Made by a program: the position numbers and the translations under genes
Source: Eubacterium ramulus
GTDB lineage: Bacteria; Bacillota; Clostridia; Lachnospirales; Lachnospiraceae
NCBI RefSeq assembly: GCF_003122485.1
Contig: NZ_JRFU01000067.1
Span: 1-36,090 of the forward strand
Direction: 5' to 3'
DNA: 36,090 bases
The notes under the pieces: model-generated
What the model was told of the DNA's origin: nothing
Database searches by the model: none
What the model saw: only the letters and a program-made list of their open reading frames with translations
In this document: positions 23,019-31,646 of the stretch, in pieces
Numbering within the stretch: position 1 is the stretch's first letter
Layout of the letters: the number at the start of each line of letters is the position of its first letter

Positions 23019-24569
23019 TTAATACTCTGCCCCATCTGAATCCACTACGCGAATACCTTCTTTTGCAGTCTTTCCATATGGAAATGCAATGCGGTCATCC
23101 TCTGTCAGTCCGGATTTAATTTCAATGGTATCACCGTAAATGATTTTTCCTGTTTTTACATACTGTTTTACCAAACGGTCATTTTCATCGGCCTTTAATA
23201 CATAAGACTTTCCATTTTCAGAACGCACATAGCCTTTGAAAATATAAATTGACGCACCATCTTCCTCATCGGATACCGTCATGTTAAGATCCACATACTC
23301 TCCATTTCGAAGTCCTGTGGAATCCTCAATATACGCAACAAATGGATAGTAAGACACGTTATTGTTGCCGCCCCCGTAAGAAGATACATCTGTAGACGGA
23401 TAATTTTTGATTTCTGTAATTTCTGCCTCACAGCTTGTTCCGCTCTCCCAGGAAGAAACGCTGACGGTCTGCCCCGGTTTTACTTTATCCAGCAGAAGTT
23501 CACTGATTCCACCGGTCACGTACAGTCCTTCAGAACCTGCGATTTCCATAAACGGTGTTCCATCGGTTGGAAGATTATCTTTATCCTGTAGATTTTTTAC
23601 AGTTCCGGTTACATTTGCATAGATAATGCCATCGCTGCTCTGTGCTTTCAGTTTTTCTACGTCCAGCTCTGCTTTTCGCTTATCCAGATCCAGATCTTTA
23701 ATCTTCTTTTCCTGTTCTGAAATCATACCATTCAGTTCACTCTGGGTATAACCACCCTGATCAATGGCATCCGCTCCGGTATCATCCACAGTATCTGTGT
23801 CTGACACATCCGTATCCTCCGTCAGCTGTGTACGATCTGCCACAGACCAGCGGGTATCTGCATCCGGCACCACGATCTGAGAACCATCCACTTCCCATTC
23901 TGACAAAAGTTCTCCGGATACACTGTTATTTTCATGGATTTCAAATACCACATGAAGTCCGGCTTCCGATAACTGACTGAAAAAACTGCCTGTCACATAA
24001 GCATCTTCCGTACACAGATAACGATATGGATTCTCTGCACTTCCGTCTGCTTCATTCTGATTGTAAGGCACCGCTGTCCACAAAATATAATTGTAGGCAT
24101 CCCCGCTCATTTCCGGAACATCCGGTGTCGAAGGCTTCGGTGTCACAGGTTCTGACGGTTCCACATACGGTTTTGTATTTTTCAACTTCTTTAATTCATT
24201 CTGTGCAAGTGTGATCTGATTTTTCAGATTTTCCACTTCCAGCTCTTTGCCCTGCAGATTCAGGGTTGCAACTGTCGTATCCAGTGCCAACAGTTTGTCA
24301 CCTTTCTGAACCTGCTGCCCTTCTTCTACATAAACTTCTTTGATCCCATCATCTTTTGAGACCTCAACGGTCTGGGAATAATCATTTGTCACCAGACCAG
24401 AACTGTTGACTTCATCTCCCCAGTAACTATTGTTCAGATCTGCTACCGACTGCACTTCTGCCGTCATTTTAGAACGCTGTACATAAATGCCTCCGCCGAT
24501 TCCTCCGGCTGCCACAGCGGCAACAATGGCGATCACAAGAACACGTTTCATGACCTTTTTATTTTTCAT
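23019..24569 (-). CDS. Membrane-fusion (HlyD/MacA-like) adaptor with an inserted domain
   Basis: A 516-aa periplasmic-adaptor-type protein. It has an N-terminal membrane anchor (about 8-30), a lipoyl/barrel-sandwich half (VYVEEGQQVQKGDKLLALD), and the first helix of a hairpin (LQGKELEVENLKNQITLAQNE in part). An insertion of about 140 residues follows (131-273), Pro/Asp/Thr-rich at both ends, with a compact middle. The second helix (LDKRKAELDVEKLKAQ), the second lipoyl half and beta-barrel domains come next. In MacA the hairpin is a simple coiled coil that meets TolC. Here, in a presumed Gram-positive, a domain replaces its tip. It overlaps the ATPase gene by 4 nt (ATGA) with GAGGAGG 7 nt upstream. 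Confidence 0.9.
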   Translation of the reverse strand: MKNKKVMKRVLVIAIVAAVAAGGIGGGIYVQRSKMTAEVQSVADLNNSYWGDEVNSSGLVTNDYSQTVEVSKDDGIKEVYVEEGQQVQKGDKLLALDTTVATLNLQGKELEVENLKNQITLAQNELKKLKNTKPYVEPSEPVTPKPSTPDVPEMSGDAYNYILWTAVPYNQNEADGSAENPYRYLCTEDAYVTGSFFSQLSEAGLHVVFEIHENNSVSGELLSEWEVDGSQIVVPDADTRWSVADRTQLTEDTDVSDTDTVDDTGADAIDQGGYTQSELNGMISEQEKKIKDLDLDKRKAELDVEKLKAQSSDGIIYANVTGTVKNLQDKDNLPTDGTPFMEIAGSEGLYVTGGISELLLDKVKPGQTVSVSSWESGTSCEAEITEIKNYPSTDVSSYGGGNNNVSYYPFVAYIEDSTGLRNGEYVDLNMTVSDEEDGASIYIFKGYVRSENGKSYVLKADENDRLVKQYVKTGKIIYGDTIEIKSGLTEDDRIAFPYGKTAKEGIRVVDSDGAEY

Positions 24570-25240
24570 TCTGCCGCCTCCTCTATCTCACCATCAATAA
24601 TACGGATCACACGTTTTGCATAAGACGCAATCTTGGCATCATGCGTGATCATAACAATTGTTACACCTTCTTCATTCAACCGGTCAAACAGTTCCATGAT
24701 CTGCTTTCCGGATTTAGAATCCAACGCACCCGTCGGTTCATCTGCCAGCAGAATCTTCGGATTATTTACCATTGCACGGGCAATTGCCACACGCTGTTTT
24801 TGTCCACCGGAAAGCTGTGTCGGTTTGAAATCCACACGATCTGCCAGTCCCACACGCTCCAGTGCCGCTGCTGCACGTTTTTCCCGGTCTGCTTTTTTCA
24901 CACCTGCATAGATCAATGGAAGTGCCACATTTTCAAGTGCACTCTCCCGGGGCAGCAGATGAAAACTCTGAAATACGAATCCGATACTGTTCAGTCTCAC
25001 ATCTGCCAGCTCCCTGTCTTTGCAAGCCAGCACATCCTGTCCGGAGAGTTCATAACTTCCGCTGGTTGGCAGATCCAGACACCCGATAATATTCATCAAT
25101 GTGGTTTTTCCGGAACCGGATGGTCCCATGATTGCCACATATTCGCCTTCTTCCACGGAAAGGCTGACGTCTTTTAATACCGGAACTACCAGCTTCTCCT
25201 GCTGATAATCCTTATAAATATGACTGAGATTTAAAAGCAT
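24566..25240 (-). CDS. MacB/LolD-type ABC transporter ATPase
   Basis: A 224-aa ATP-binding subunit. Walker A is GPSGSGKTT (about 38-46), the Q-loop is FVFQSFHLLP, the signature LSGGQKQR, Walker B ILLADEPTGALDS with catalytic Glu, and the H-loop MITHDAKIAS. It belongs to the family that works with FtsX-type permeases in mechanotransmission efflux or lipoprotein systems. All motifs are intact. It lies 11 nt after the first adaptor gene and overlaps the second by 4 nt, so it is in the middle of a four-gene operon. Confidence 0.95.
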   Translation of the reverse strand: MLLNLSHIYKDYQQEKLVVPVLKDVSLSVEEGEYVAIMGPSGSGKTTLMNIIGCLDLPTSGSYELSGQDVLACKDRELADVRLNSIGFVFQSFHLLPRESALENVALPLIYAGVKKADREKRAAAALERVGLADRVDFKPTQLSGGQKQRVAIARAMVNNPKILLADEPTGALDSKSGKQIMELFDRLNEEGVTIVMITHDAKIASYAKRVIRIIDGEIEEAAE

Positions 25241-25251
25241 AGATCCACCCC

Positions 25252-26670
25252 CTATTCTGCTGCCGGAGTGTCTGTACTTCCTGTGTCAGCACCTGAATCT
25301 CCATCTTCCGTCCCGTCTACCACCGGTTTCATATCATTTTCATCTACCATACCTGTGTCAATATTTTCATCCATATTATAGGAATCTGTCATACTACTGT
25401 CTTCCGGGGTTTCATCGGACAAATCCTGCTGATAACCTTCATCCGTATCACTGGAAAGGTCTCCATCATCCGGGTATTCTTCCACCATTCCTTCATCTAC
25501 ATTTGTAGTTGTCTTTAATCCCTCACGGAATCCGGATACCGGCCATGCAATCATATCATCCAGTGCCAAACCGGATTTGATCTCATACATATCCATACCT
25601 TCGTCATATTCACCAAGTTCTACCGTACGTTTCTCCAGTTTGCCTTTTCCATTATCTGCCCATACATACGGGGTATCTTCATCCTGTACAATATAGCCGC
25701 TGTAAATCCAGATACCATCCTTTGTCTCTGTCTGTCCCTCATCCAGCTCCACATACAGATGCTGACCTAACATCAGTCCATCTGCAGAATCCAGTTTTAC
25801 ATAAAACGGATATTTGGTAGACTGATTATCAGAATTCGATCCAGTAGAAGACATGACCCCATTATTGTTATCTGACTCCTTATTTTCTGTATCAATTTTT
25901 TCAATCGTTCCACTCCATGTTTTTGTATCATCTACTCTGGAACGAAGAATCACTGCTTGACCTTCGGACAGATTGTGAACATTTGTCTCATTCACGGTAC
26001 CTTTTACACGATAATCACCAGTTGTCAAAATTGACATAAACGGCTGTGTATTGCCATACTGGTCAGAAGCGCCATTTTCATTGATGGATTTTACCACACC
26101 GTTGATCTTGCTGGTTACGGTAGACTGTGACATGGTATCTTCCATTTTCTGAATCTCTAACTTTTTACTCTGCTGCTCATATTCAGACTGCTTGATGGAT
26201 GTCTGCAGGCTCTGGATCTGTACCGTATAATTAAACTGTTCATCCTTGGATGCTGCATTTTTCTCTGCGGTAAGTGTCTTGATCTGATTGTTGTAATCGG
26301 TGATCTGATTTCCGATACTTTCAAGTTCCAGTTTTGCCTGTGCAATCTGCAGGCTCAGATCATCAGTCTTGTACTCAAATAATGGGGTTCCTTCCTGCAC
26401 TTCATCTCCGACTGCTACAAAAATCTGTTTTACGGTCTGATCCGAACTCAGTGTGATATTCCAGGTATCCTGTGATTCCACCACACCCATATACCGATTC
26501 TGGCTTCCGGCGTTGACTGCACCTGTCATGGACTGTACCGACTCAACATAAGCTGCATCTCCACCACTCTTACTGTTTCCAAGCCGGTCTTTCAGGAAAA
26601 AACCAACGGCTACTGCTGCGACAGCTGCAACGATGACAACTGCCAAAATGATTTTTTTCTTTTTGCTCAT
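25252..26670 (-). CDS. Membrane-fusion (HlyD/MacA-like) adaptor with acidic C-terminal tail
   Basis: A 472-aa adaptor. It has a membrane anchor at about 5-25, a lipoyl half (FVAVGDEVQEGTPLFEY), a conventional helical hairpin (LQIAQAKLELESIGNQI through QQSKKLEIQKMEDTM), a second lipoyl half (GVVKSINENGASDQYG) and beta-barrel and membrane-proximal domains. From about residue 387 to the end there is a very acidic Asp/Glu/Ser/Thr-rich tail with no predicted fold. GGAGGAG precedes the ATG. It is the first gene of the efflux operon and differs from the second adaptor by its complete hairpin, so the two may form a mixed ring. Confidence 0.9.
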   Translation of the reverse strand: MSKKKKIILAVVIVAAVAAVAVGFFLKDRLGNSKSGGDAAYVESVQSMTGAVNAGSQNRYMGVVESQDTWNITLSSDQTVKQIFVAVGDEVQEGTPLFEYKTDDLSLQIAQAKLELESIGNQITDYNNQIKTLTAEKNAASKDEQFNYTVQIQSLQTSIKQSEYEQQSKKLEIQKMEDTMSQSTVTSKINGVVKSINENGASDQYGNTQPFMSILTTGDYRVKGTVNETNVHNLSEGQAVILRSRVDDTKTWSGTIEKIDTENKESDNNNGVMSSTGSNSDNQSTKYPFYVKLDSADGLMLGQHLYVELDEGQTETKDGIWIYSGYIVQDEDTPYVWADNGKGKLEKRTVELGEYDEGMDMYEIKSGLALDDMIAWPVSGFREGLKTTTNVDEGMVEEYPDDGDLSSDTDEGYQQDLSDETPEDSSMTDSYNMDENIDTGMVDENDMKPVVDGTEDGDSGADTGSTDTPAAE

Positions 26671-26773
26671 ATCGCGCTCCTCCTATATTCAGCAAATCCG
26701 TATCGTCTCATAATTATCCTTTCCACTGCCGACTGCACCGTGCAATGGAAACGAAAACTCACTCAAGCAGACA

Positions 26774-26810
26774 AAAAAATGGCTACAGATTTCCTTTCTG
26801 TAACCATTTT
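26774..26810 (-). terminator. Terminator after hydF
   Basis: On the minus strand AAAATGG-TACAGA pairs with TCTGTA-CCATTTT (one mismatch), 7-nt loop, followed by seven T in total (26774-26779 side). It lies about 115 nt after the hydF stop and before the efflux operon. Confidence 0.75.
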
Positions 26811-26897
26811 ATCATGCCGTATTTTTTAATACTATTAAGATACCCTTAATTTTTAACTTTTTGCAATCCCTGTATCTAAGCCATTTCTTGAAAAATC

Positions 26898-26917
26898 TGT
26901 TACTAACATGTTACTAA
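26898..26917. repeat. Paired 9-nt direct repeat after hydF
   Basis: TGTTACTAA occurs at 26898-26906 and 26909-26917, an 11-nt period, 8 nt from the hydF stop. The arrangement, one helical turn apart, fits a protein-binding site for the downstream efflux operon, but it could be chance in AT-rich DNA. Confidence 0.4.
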
Positions 26918-26925
26918 TACGATAC

Positions 26926-28287
26926 CTATTTTTCTGTCAGATATGGGAAAAGTTCTATGCTTCGTTTCAAGATTCCTTTCATCTGTGCGATCGCAATTCC
27001 ATAATTCGTAAACGGTACATTCTGATCCACCGCACACTTCATGCGGTATTTCACTTCACGCTCGTTGAGCATACATCCACCACAATGGATCACCAGCGCA
27101 TACGGTGTCAGATCCTCCGGGAATTCCGTTCCGGAACTTGTCTCAATGATGAGCTCTTTTCCGGTGTGCTGCTTTAACCAGCGCGGAATCTTCACGGTTC
27201 CGATGTCGTCACACTGGCGATGATGCGTACATCCTTCAGAAATCAGGATTTTATCTCCATCTTTCAGATTTTCAATAGCTCCCACGCCTTTCACCGCTGT
27301 ATCAAGATATCCTTTATAACGTGCCATTAATATAGAAAAAGAAGTCAGCGGAATCTCCTGTGGCACTTCTGCGGATACCTGCTCAAATGCCTGACTGTCC
27401 GTGATTACCATTGCCGGTTGTTTGCCAAGCTGCTCTAATGTCTGTTTTAATTCTGTCTCTTTCACCACGATTGCTACTGCATTTGCTTCCAGAACATCAC
27501 GGATTGTCTGCTGCTGTGGCAGAATCAGACGTCCTTTCGGTGCTGCGGAATCAATTGGAACAACAAGGACTGCAAAATCTCCCGGATTCAGCAGATCTCC
27601 GACGATTTTCAGAGTCATGTCTTCATTTGGTGTCAGTTTTCCAATACATTCTTTTAATTCATAGATGCCGTAGCCGGTGAGGGCACTGACATACAATTTC
27701 TGCCCGGATACAATAACTGCATTTTTCTCTGCTTTCCCAGAATCAGATACATTTTTCTCTGTCTGATCCGATGTCCCAGATGCGTTTTCTTTTTCCGTTT
27801 TTAATGTTTCCTGATCAGATACATTTTCTTTCGTTTCATCTGCTTCTATTCTCTTTGGACAGACTTCTGATTTTTTTACCAAACTATCTGACAGTAAATC
27901 TGCTTTGTTATTTACAATAATATATGGAATCTCTTTTTCCTTAAAAATATGGATCAGTTCTTCATCGCACTGCTTTTTCCCCTCTGTGGCATCTATCACA
28001 AGCACCGCAATATCTGTTTTATTCAATACTTGTTTTGTCTTTCTGACACGCAACGCCCCCAATGCCCCTTCATCATCAAAGCCAGGTGTATCAATGATCA
28101 TTACAGGTCCGATTGGCAGAAGCTCCATTGATTTATAAACCGGATCGGTAGTCGTTCCTTTTGTATCTGATACTACTGCCAGTTCCTGCCCCGTTACCGC
28201 GTTTACCACACTGGATTTGCCTGCATTTCTTCGTCCAAAAAAGCCAATATGTACACGATTGGCACTTGGTGTACTATTTAATCCCAT
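26926..28287 (-). CDS. hydF: [FeFe]-hydrogenase H-cluster maturation GTPase
   Basis: A 453-aa HydF, the scaffold GTPase that carries the 2Fe precursor to apo-HydA. The GTPase domain has G1 GRRNAGKSS, G2 in KGTTTDPV, G3 DTPGFDD, G4 NNKAD and G5 VSALTG. A middle dimerisation domain precedes the C-terminal iron-sulphur domain, with CTH followed after ~45 residues by HCGGC, the family's cluster ligands. Between G4 and G5 is an unusual Lys/Glu/Ser/Asn-rich stretch of about 59 residues. The start is the ATG at 28287 with GGAGGAG 9 nt upstream; an upstream TTG in frame overlaps less well. HydE, HydG and the hydrogenase are not in the window. Confidence 0.95.
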   Translation of the reverse strand: MGLNSTPSANRVHIGFFGRRNAGKSSVVNAVTGQELAVVSDTKGTTTDPVYKSMELLPIGPVMIIDTPGFDDEGALGALRVRKTKQVLNKTDIAVLVIDATEGKKQCDEELIHIFKEKEIPYIIVNNKADLLSDSLVKKSEVCPKRIEADETKENVSDQETLKTEKENASGTSDQTEKNVSDSGKAEKNAVIVSGQKLYVSALTGYGIYELKECIGKLTPNEDMTLKIVGDLLNPGDFAVLVVPIDSAAPKGRLILPQQQTIRDVLEANAVAIVVKETELKQTLEQLGKQPAMVITDSQAFEQVSAEVPQEIPLTSFSILMARYKGYLDTAVKGVGAIENLKDGDKILISEGCTHHRQCDDIGTVKIPRWLKQHTGKELIIETSSGTEFPEDLTPYALVIHCGGCMLNEREVKYRMKCAVDQNVPFTNYGIAIAQMKGILKRSIELFPYLTEK

Positions 28288-28337
28288 TTTTATACTCTCC
28301 TCCACTTCCTGCAAAAAAACTTGTTGCGAATGTGTTT

Positions 28338-28366
28338 ATTGTAACACCTGCATTTTCTTCTTACAA
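28338..28366 (-). promoter_or_regulatory. Sigma-A promoter of hydF
   Basis: Minus-strand TTGTAA (28361-28366), 17-nt spacer, TACAAT (28338-28343), about 45 nt before the hydF ATG. Confidence 0.7.
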
Positions 28367-28455
28367 CAAAAATGAAGTAGATTTGTGCTGAGGAACCAAA
28401 CCACCTCTCACACATACACTAAAAAAAAGAATGTAACGACATTTTGGAGGTTATT

Positions 28456-29532
28456 TTGAAAAAAATTGTTAAAAAAGGAATTGCCGTATTCACCTGCACC
28501 GCTATGGCTGCAACAATGCTGCTGGCAGGCTGCGGTCAGAACACCACTCCGGATGAAACCGACACCAGTTCTGTAAATACCGAAAACACTGATACATCTG
28601 ATAAAAAAGATGAAGCACCTGCATCACAGAAAGTGACCTTGAACGAAGTAGCACATTCCATTTTTTATGCACCAATGTATGTAGCAATAGAGCAAGGTTA
28701 CTTTAACGATGCGGGTATTGATCTTGATCTGGTGACTGGCTTTGGTGCCGACAAAGTTATGACAGCTGTGCTTTCCGGTGAAGCAGACATTGGTTTTATG
28801 GGACCGGAAACTACCGTCTATACAGCAAATGAAGGCAGCAAAGATCCAGTAGTAAACTTTGCACAGCTGACACAAAGAGCTGGTAATTTTCTGGTAGCCA
28901 GGGAAGAAATCACCGATTTTGAATGGGCAGATCTGATTGGAAAAGATGTGCTTGGTGGCAGAGCCGGTGGCATGCCGGAAATGGTATTTGAATATATCCT
29001 AAAACAGAATAGCATTGACCCATCTGAAGTAAACATTGACCAGAGCATTGATTTTGGTTCTACCGGAGCAGCTTTTACCGGCGGTCAGGGTGAATACACG
29101 GTAGAATTTGAACCGGGTGCAACCTTACTTGAACAGGAAAATGCCGGTTATGTAGTGGCATCCCTTGGTGTGGATTCCGGCTACGTACCGTACACCGCAT
29201 TCAGTGCAAAAACAAGTTATATGGAGAAACACCCAGATGTGATCCAGGCATTTACAGATGCATTACAGAAAGGCATGGAATATGTCAATACGCATACACC
29301 GGAAGAAATTGCTTCCGTCATTCAGCCACAGTTCTCTGAGACAGATACCGACACCATTACCACAATTATCCGTCGATATCAGGAGCAGGATACATGGAAA
29401 ACCGACCTTGTATTTTCCGAAGATAGTTTCGAACTGTTACTGGATATTCTGGAAAGCGCCGGACAGTTGGAAAAACGCCCGGATTACAAAGATGTTGTTA
29501 CCACAGAATACGCAGAAAAAGCATTACAGTAA
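28456..29532 (+). CDS. NMT1/SsuA-like ABC substrate-binding lipoprotein
   Basis: A 358-aa exported lipoprotein. The signal peptide MKKIVKKGIAVFTCTAMAA ends in the lipobox LAGC with Cys26 as the lipid site, followed by a Thr/Asp-rich linker. The mature part is a type 2 periplasmic-binding fold of the NMT1/THI5/SsuA group (SIFYAPMYVAIEQGYF, VTGFGADKVMTAVLSGEADIGF, then GGRAGGMPEMVFEYILK). Such proteins bind sulphonates, nitrate-like anions or thiamine precursors; the ligand here is not readable. The start is TTG at 28456 with GGAGG 5 nt before it. No permease or ATPase of the matching type is adjacent: the neighbours on both sides are on the other strand. The partner genes must be elsewhere or shared. 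Confidence 0.88.
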   Translation: MKKIVKKGIAVFTCTAMAATMLLAGCGQNTTPDETDTSSVNTENTDTSDKKDEAPASQKVTLNEVAHSIFYAPMYVAIEQGYFNDAGIDLDLVTGFGADKVMTAVLSGEADIGFMGPETTVYTANEGSKDPVVNFAQLTQRAGNFLVAREEITDFEWADLIGKDVLGGRAGGMPEMVFEYILKQNSIDPSEVNIDQSIDFGSTGAAFTGGQGEYTVEFEPGATLLEQENAGYVVASLGVDSGYVPYTAFSAKTSYMEKHPDVIQAFTDALQKGMEYVNTHTPEEIASVIQPQFSETDTDTITTIIRRYQEQDTWKTDLVFSEDSFELLLDILESAGQLEKRPDYKDVVTTEYAEKALQ

Positions 29533-29536
29533 GAAG

Positions 29537-29583
29537 TGGGGGGACACTCCCCCCAATCACATAAAAAATCTCACGATTTTTTT
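29537..29583. terminator. Double hairpin between convergent genes
   Basis: TGGGGGGA/TCCCCCCA (29537-29544 and 29548-29555, 3-nt loop) is followed by AAAAAATC/GATTTTTT (29563-29570 and 29575-29582). The second ends in a T-run on both strands, so it can stop both the plus-strand lipoprotein gene and the minus-strand exporter gene. Confidence 0.75.
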
Positions 29584-29614
29584 CTCGCCTAAATTTTATA
29601 CCGTAACTTAAATT

Positions 29615-31363
29615 TTAATGTGCAAATTGACTATTATACAAATTATAATAGAACCCTTTCTGTGCCAGCAATTCCTCATGATTTCCCTGCTCAATGATCG
29701 TACCATCTTTCATAACCAGAATCCGATCCGCATTCTGAATCGTAGAAAGTCGATGTGCCACAATAAAACTGGTGCGCCCTTTCATCAATTTTGCAAATGC
29801 ATCCTGAATTTTGATCTCCGTTCTGGTATCAATGGAAGATGTCGCCTCATCCAGAATCAGCATCGGCGGCTGGCAGAGCATAACACGCGCAATGGAGATC
29901 AACTGCTTCTGTCCCTGAGACAGACTTCCGCCATCTTCTCCGATCACGGTATCGTATCCGTCGGACAGACGTTTGATAAATCCATGCGCATGGCAGGCTT
30001 TTGCCGCTGCGATCATTTCTTCCTCTGTCGCATCCGGTTTTCCCATGCAGATATTTTCACGAATTGTACCGGCTTTTAACCAGGTATCCTGCAATACCAT
30101 ACCATAATTCAGTCTCAGACTGTCTCTGGTCACATGACGGATATCCTGATCTTCCACGCAGACAGCTCCGGCATTGACGTCATAAAACCGCATCAACAGA
30201 TTGATCAGCGTCGTTTTTCCACATCCGGTCGGACCAACGATTGCGATAGTCTGTCCCGGTTTTACATCCAGATTCAGATGCTCAATGAGTTTCTGCTCCG
30301 GCAGATAAGAAAAATCAACATCCTTCAGTGTTACTTTTCCTTCCACCTGATCCACTATAACTGCATCAGCATCATCCGGAATCTCCACATCTTCTTCAAT
30401 TAGTTCAAAAATACGTGCCGCACAGGCAAGCGCATTCTGTAATTCAGTAATAACACCTGAAATCTCATTAAACGGCTTCGTATACTGGTTTGCATAACTT
30501 AAAAAGCAGGAAAGTCCACCGACAGACATGCCTCCTGAAATAACACTCAAAGCTCCCGTCAATGCAACGCCGGCATACACCAGACTGTTTACGAATCTGG
30601 TACACGGATTTGTCAGAGAAGAGAAAAATGTTGCACGCAGAGAACAGCTCTGTAACCGGTCGTTAATTTCGTCAAACTGCTCCAGTGCTTCATCCTCATG
30701 GGAAAATGCCTGTACGATCTTCTGATTTCCTACCATCTCATCGATCAGAGCCGTCTGTTCTGCTCTGGTCTCCGACTGCAGACGGAACATATCATACGTC
30801 CGTTTTGCAATAAATCTTGCCACAAACAGGGAAATCGGTGTCAGTCCGACAACCACCAGTGTAATTCCCGGATGGATCGTCAGCATAAAGATCAATGTTC
30901 CGATAATCGTAACAACACCGGTAAACAACTGGGTAAATCCCATCAGAAGTCCATCGGCAAACTGATCTACATCCGCAATAACACGGCTGACGATCTCACC
31001 ATAAGAATGTGCATCCAGATATTTTAACGGCAGTTTCTGAATCCGTGTAAATGCCTGATTTCGCACATCACGCACTACCTGATACGTTACTTTGTTATTG
31101 ATCGTATTCATCAACCACTGCAAAACGGCAGTCACCGCTGCCAGAATTCCAATTTCAATTAAAAGCTTTAAAATATTTTCAAAATCGACATTTTTCCAGT
31201 CTACGATAAAATCAATGGCACGTCCTACCAGAATCGGAATATATAAGGTCAGTGCCACAGTCACTGCTGCCAGTACGATAGAAGCCAGCATCCAGAAACG
31301 GTAAGTTCCGATATATTGAAGCACTTTTTTTAATGTTTTCATCTGTGATCCGGATTTACTCAC
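29615..31363 (-). CDS. Heterodimeric ABC exporter half-transporter (TM288-like)
   Basis: A 582-aa protein with a six-helix exporter domain (about 20-320) fused to an ATPase. Walker A is GPTGCGKTT, the signature LSQGQ (481-485), Walker B MLILDEATSSID with catalytic Glu506, and H-loop His537 in IVAHRLST. The LSQGQ signature together with a normal Glu is the pattern of the TM288-type chain. The start is a GTG at 31363 with AAGGAGG 8 nt upstream; the frame is open 11 codons further but without such a site. Its partner is the preceding gene (31647-33452). The pair probably exports drugs, lipids or peptides. A double hairpin follows the stop. Confidence 0.93.
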   Translation of the reverse strand: MSKSGSQMKTLKKVLQYIGTYRFWMLASIVLAAVTVALTLYIPILVGRAIDFIVDWKNVDFENILKLLIEIGILAAVTAVLQWLMNTINNKVTYQVVRDVRNQAFTRIQKLPLKYLDAHSYGEIVSRVIADVDQFADGLLMGFTQLFTGVVTIIGTLIFMLTIHPGITLVVVGLTPISLFVARFIAKRTYDMFRLQSETRAEQTALIDEMVGNQKIVQAFSHEDEALEQFDEINDRLQSCSLRATFFSSLTNPCTRFVNSLVYAGVALTGALSVISGGMSVGGLSCFLSYANQYTKPFNEISGVITELQNALACAARIFELIEEDVEIPDDADAVIVDQVEGKVTLKDVDFSYLPEQKLIEHLNLDVKPGQTIAIVGPTGCGKTTLINLLMRFYDVNAGAVCVEDQDIRHVTRDSLRLNYGMVLQDTWLKAGTIRENICMGKPDATEEEMIAAAKACHAHGFIKRLSDGYDTVIGEDGGSLSQGQKQLISIARVMLCQPPMLILDEATSSIDTRTEIKIQDAFAKLMKGRTSFIVAHRLSTIQNADRILVMKDGTIIEQGNHEELLAQKGFYYNLYNSQFAH

Positions 31364-31457
31364 AAGTAATTCCTCCTTTTTTATTATTGTTCGCAATTCA
31401 CGCTACTTCCTGTCTATAAGTAAATAGGTGGCTTTCTGTAACATCCTTACAGCCAGT

Positions 31458-31547
31458 AAAGCGGACATTCGCAATCCGCTTTCGCTGCTTGCTCATGAAC
31501 GCAGTCGCTTTGCGACCTGTCAGTGGGAGCTTTTAACTCCCACTGAC
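31458..31547 (-). repeat. Row of three hairpins adjoining repeat copy 2
   Basis: AAAGCGGA/TCCGCTTT (31458-31465 and 31475-31482), GTCGC/GCGAC (31504-31516) and the perfect 11-bp GTCAGTGGGAG/CTCCCACTGAC (31519-31529 and 31537-31547). Compared with copy 1 at 21385, this block is extra sequence placed after the shared GCTTATGTC. Confidence 0.65.
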
Positions 31548-31618
31548 ATAAGCATCCCCCCTTCCCCACCGCTTAGTGCTCCACGCACTTGAAGCTGGGG
31601 AATGCTTATTCTGCGTTC
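31545..31618 (+). repeat. Structured repeat element, copy 2
   Basis: This is the reverse-complement counterpart of 21385-21455: GACATAAGCAT at the left, CACGCACTTGAAG in the middle, GGGGAATGCTTATTCTGCG at the right. The element lies in the 283-nt gap between the two exporter genes. AT/GC differences between the copies preserve parts of the pairing. Confidence 0.7.
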
Positions 31619-31646
31619 AATCTGTATAAGTTCTACACTCGAAACC

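Noticed and set aside
26837-26866. Promoter TTGCAA-18 nt-TATCTT for the efflux operon
   Set aside because: It would lie just upstream of the hydF terminator hairpin at 26774-26810, so its transcript would be stopped almost at once; -10 is poor.
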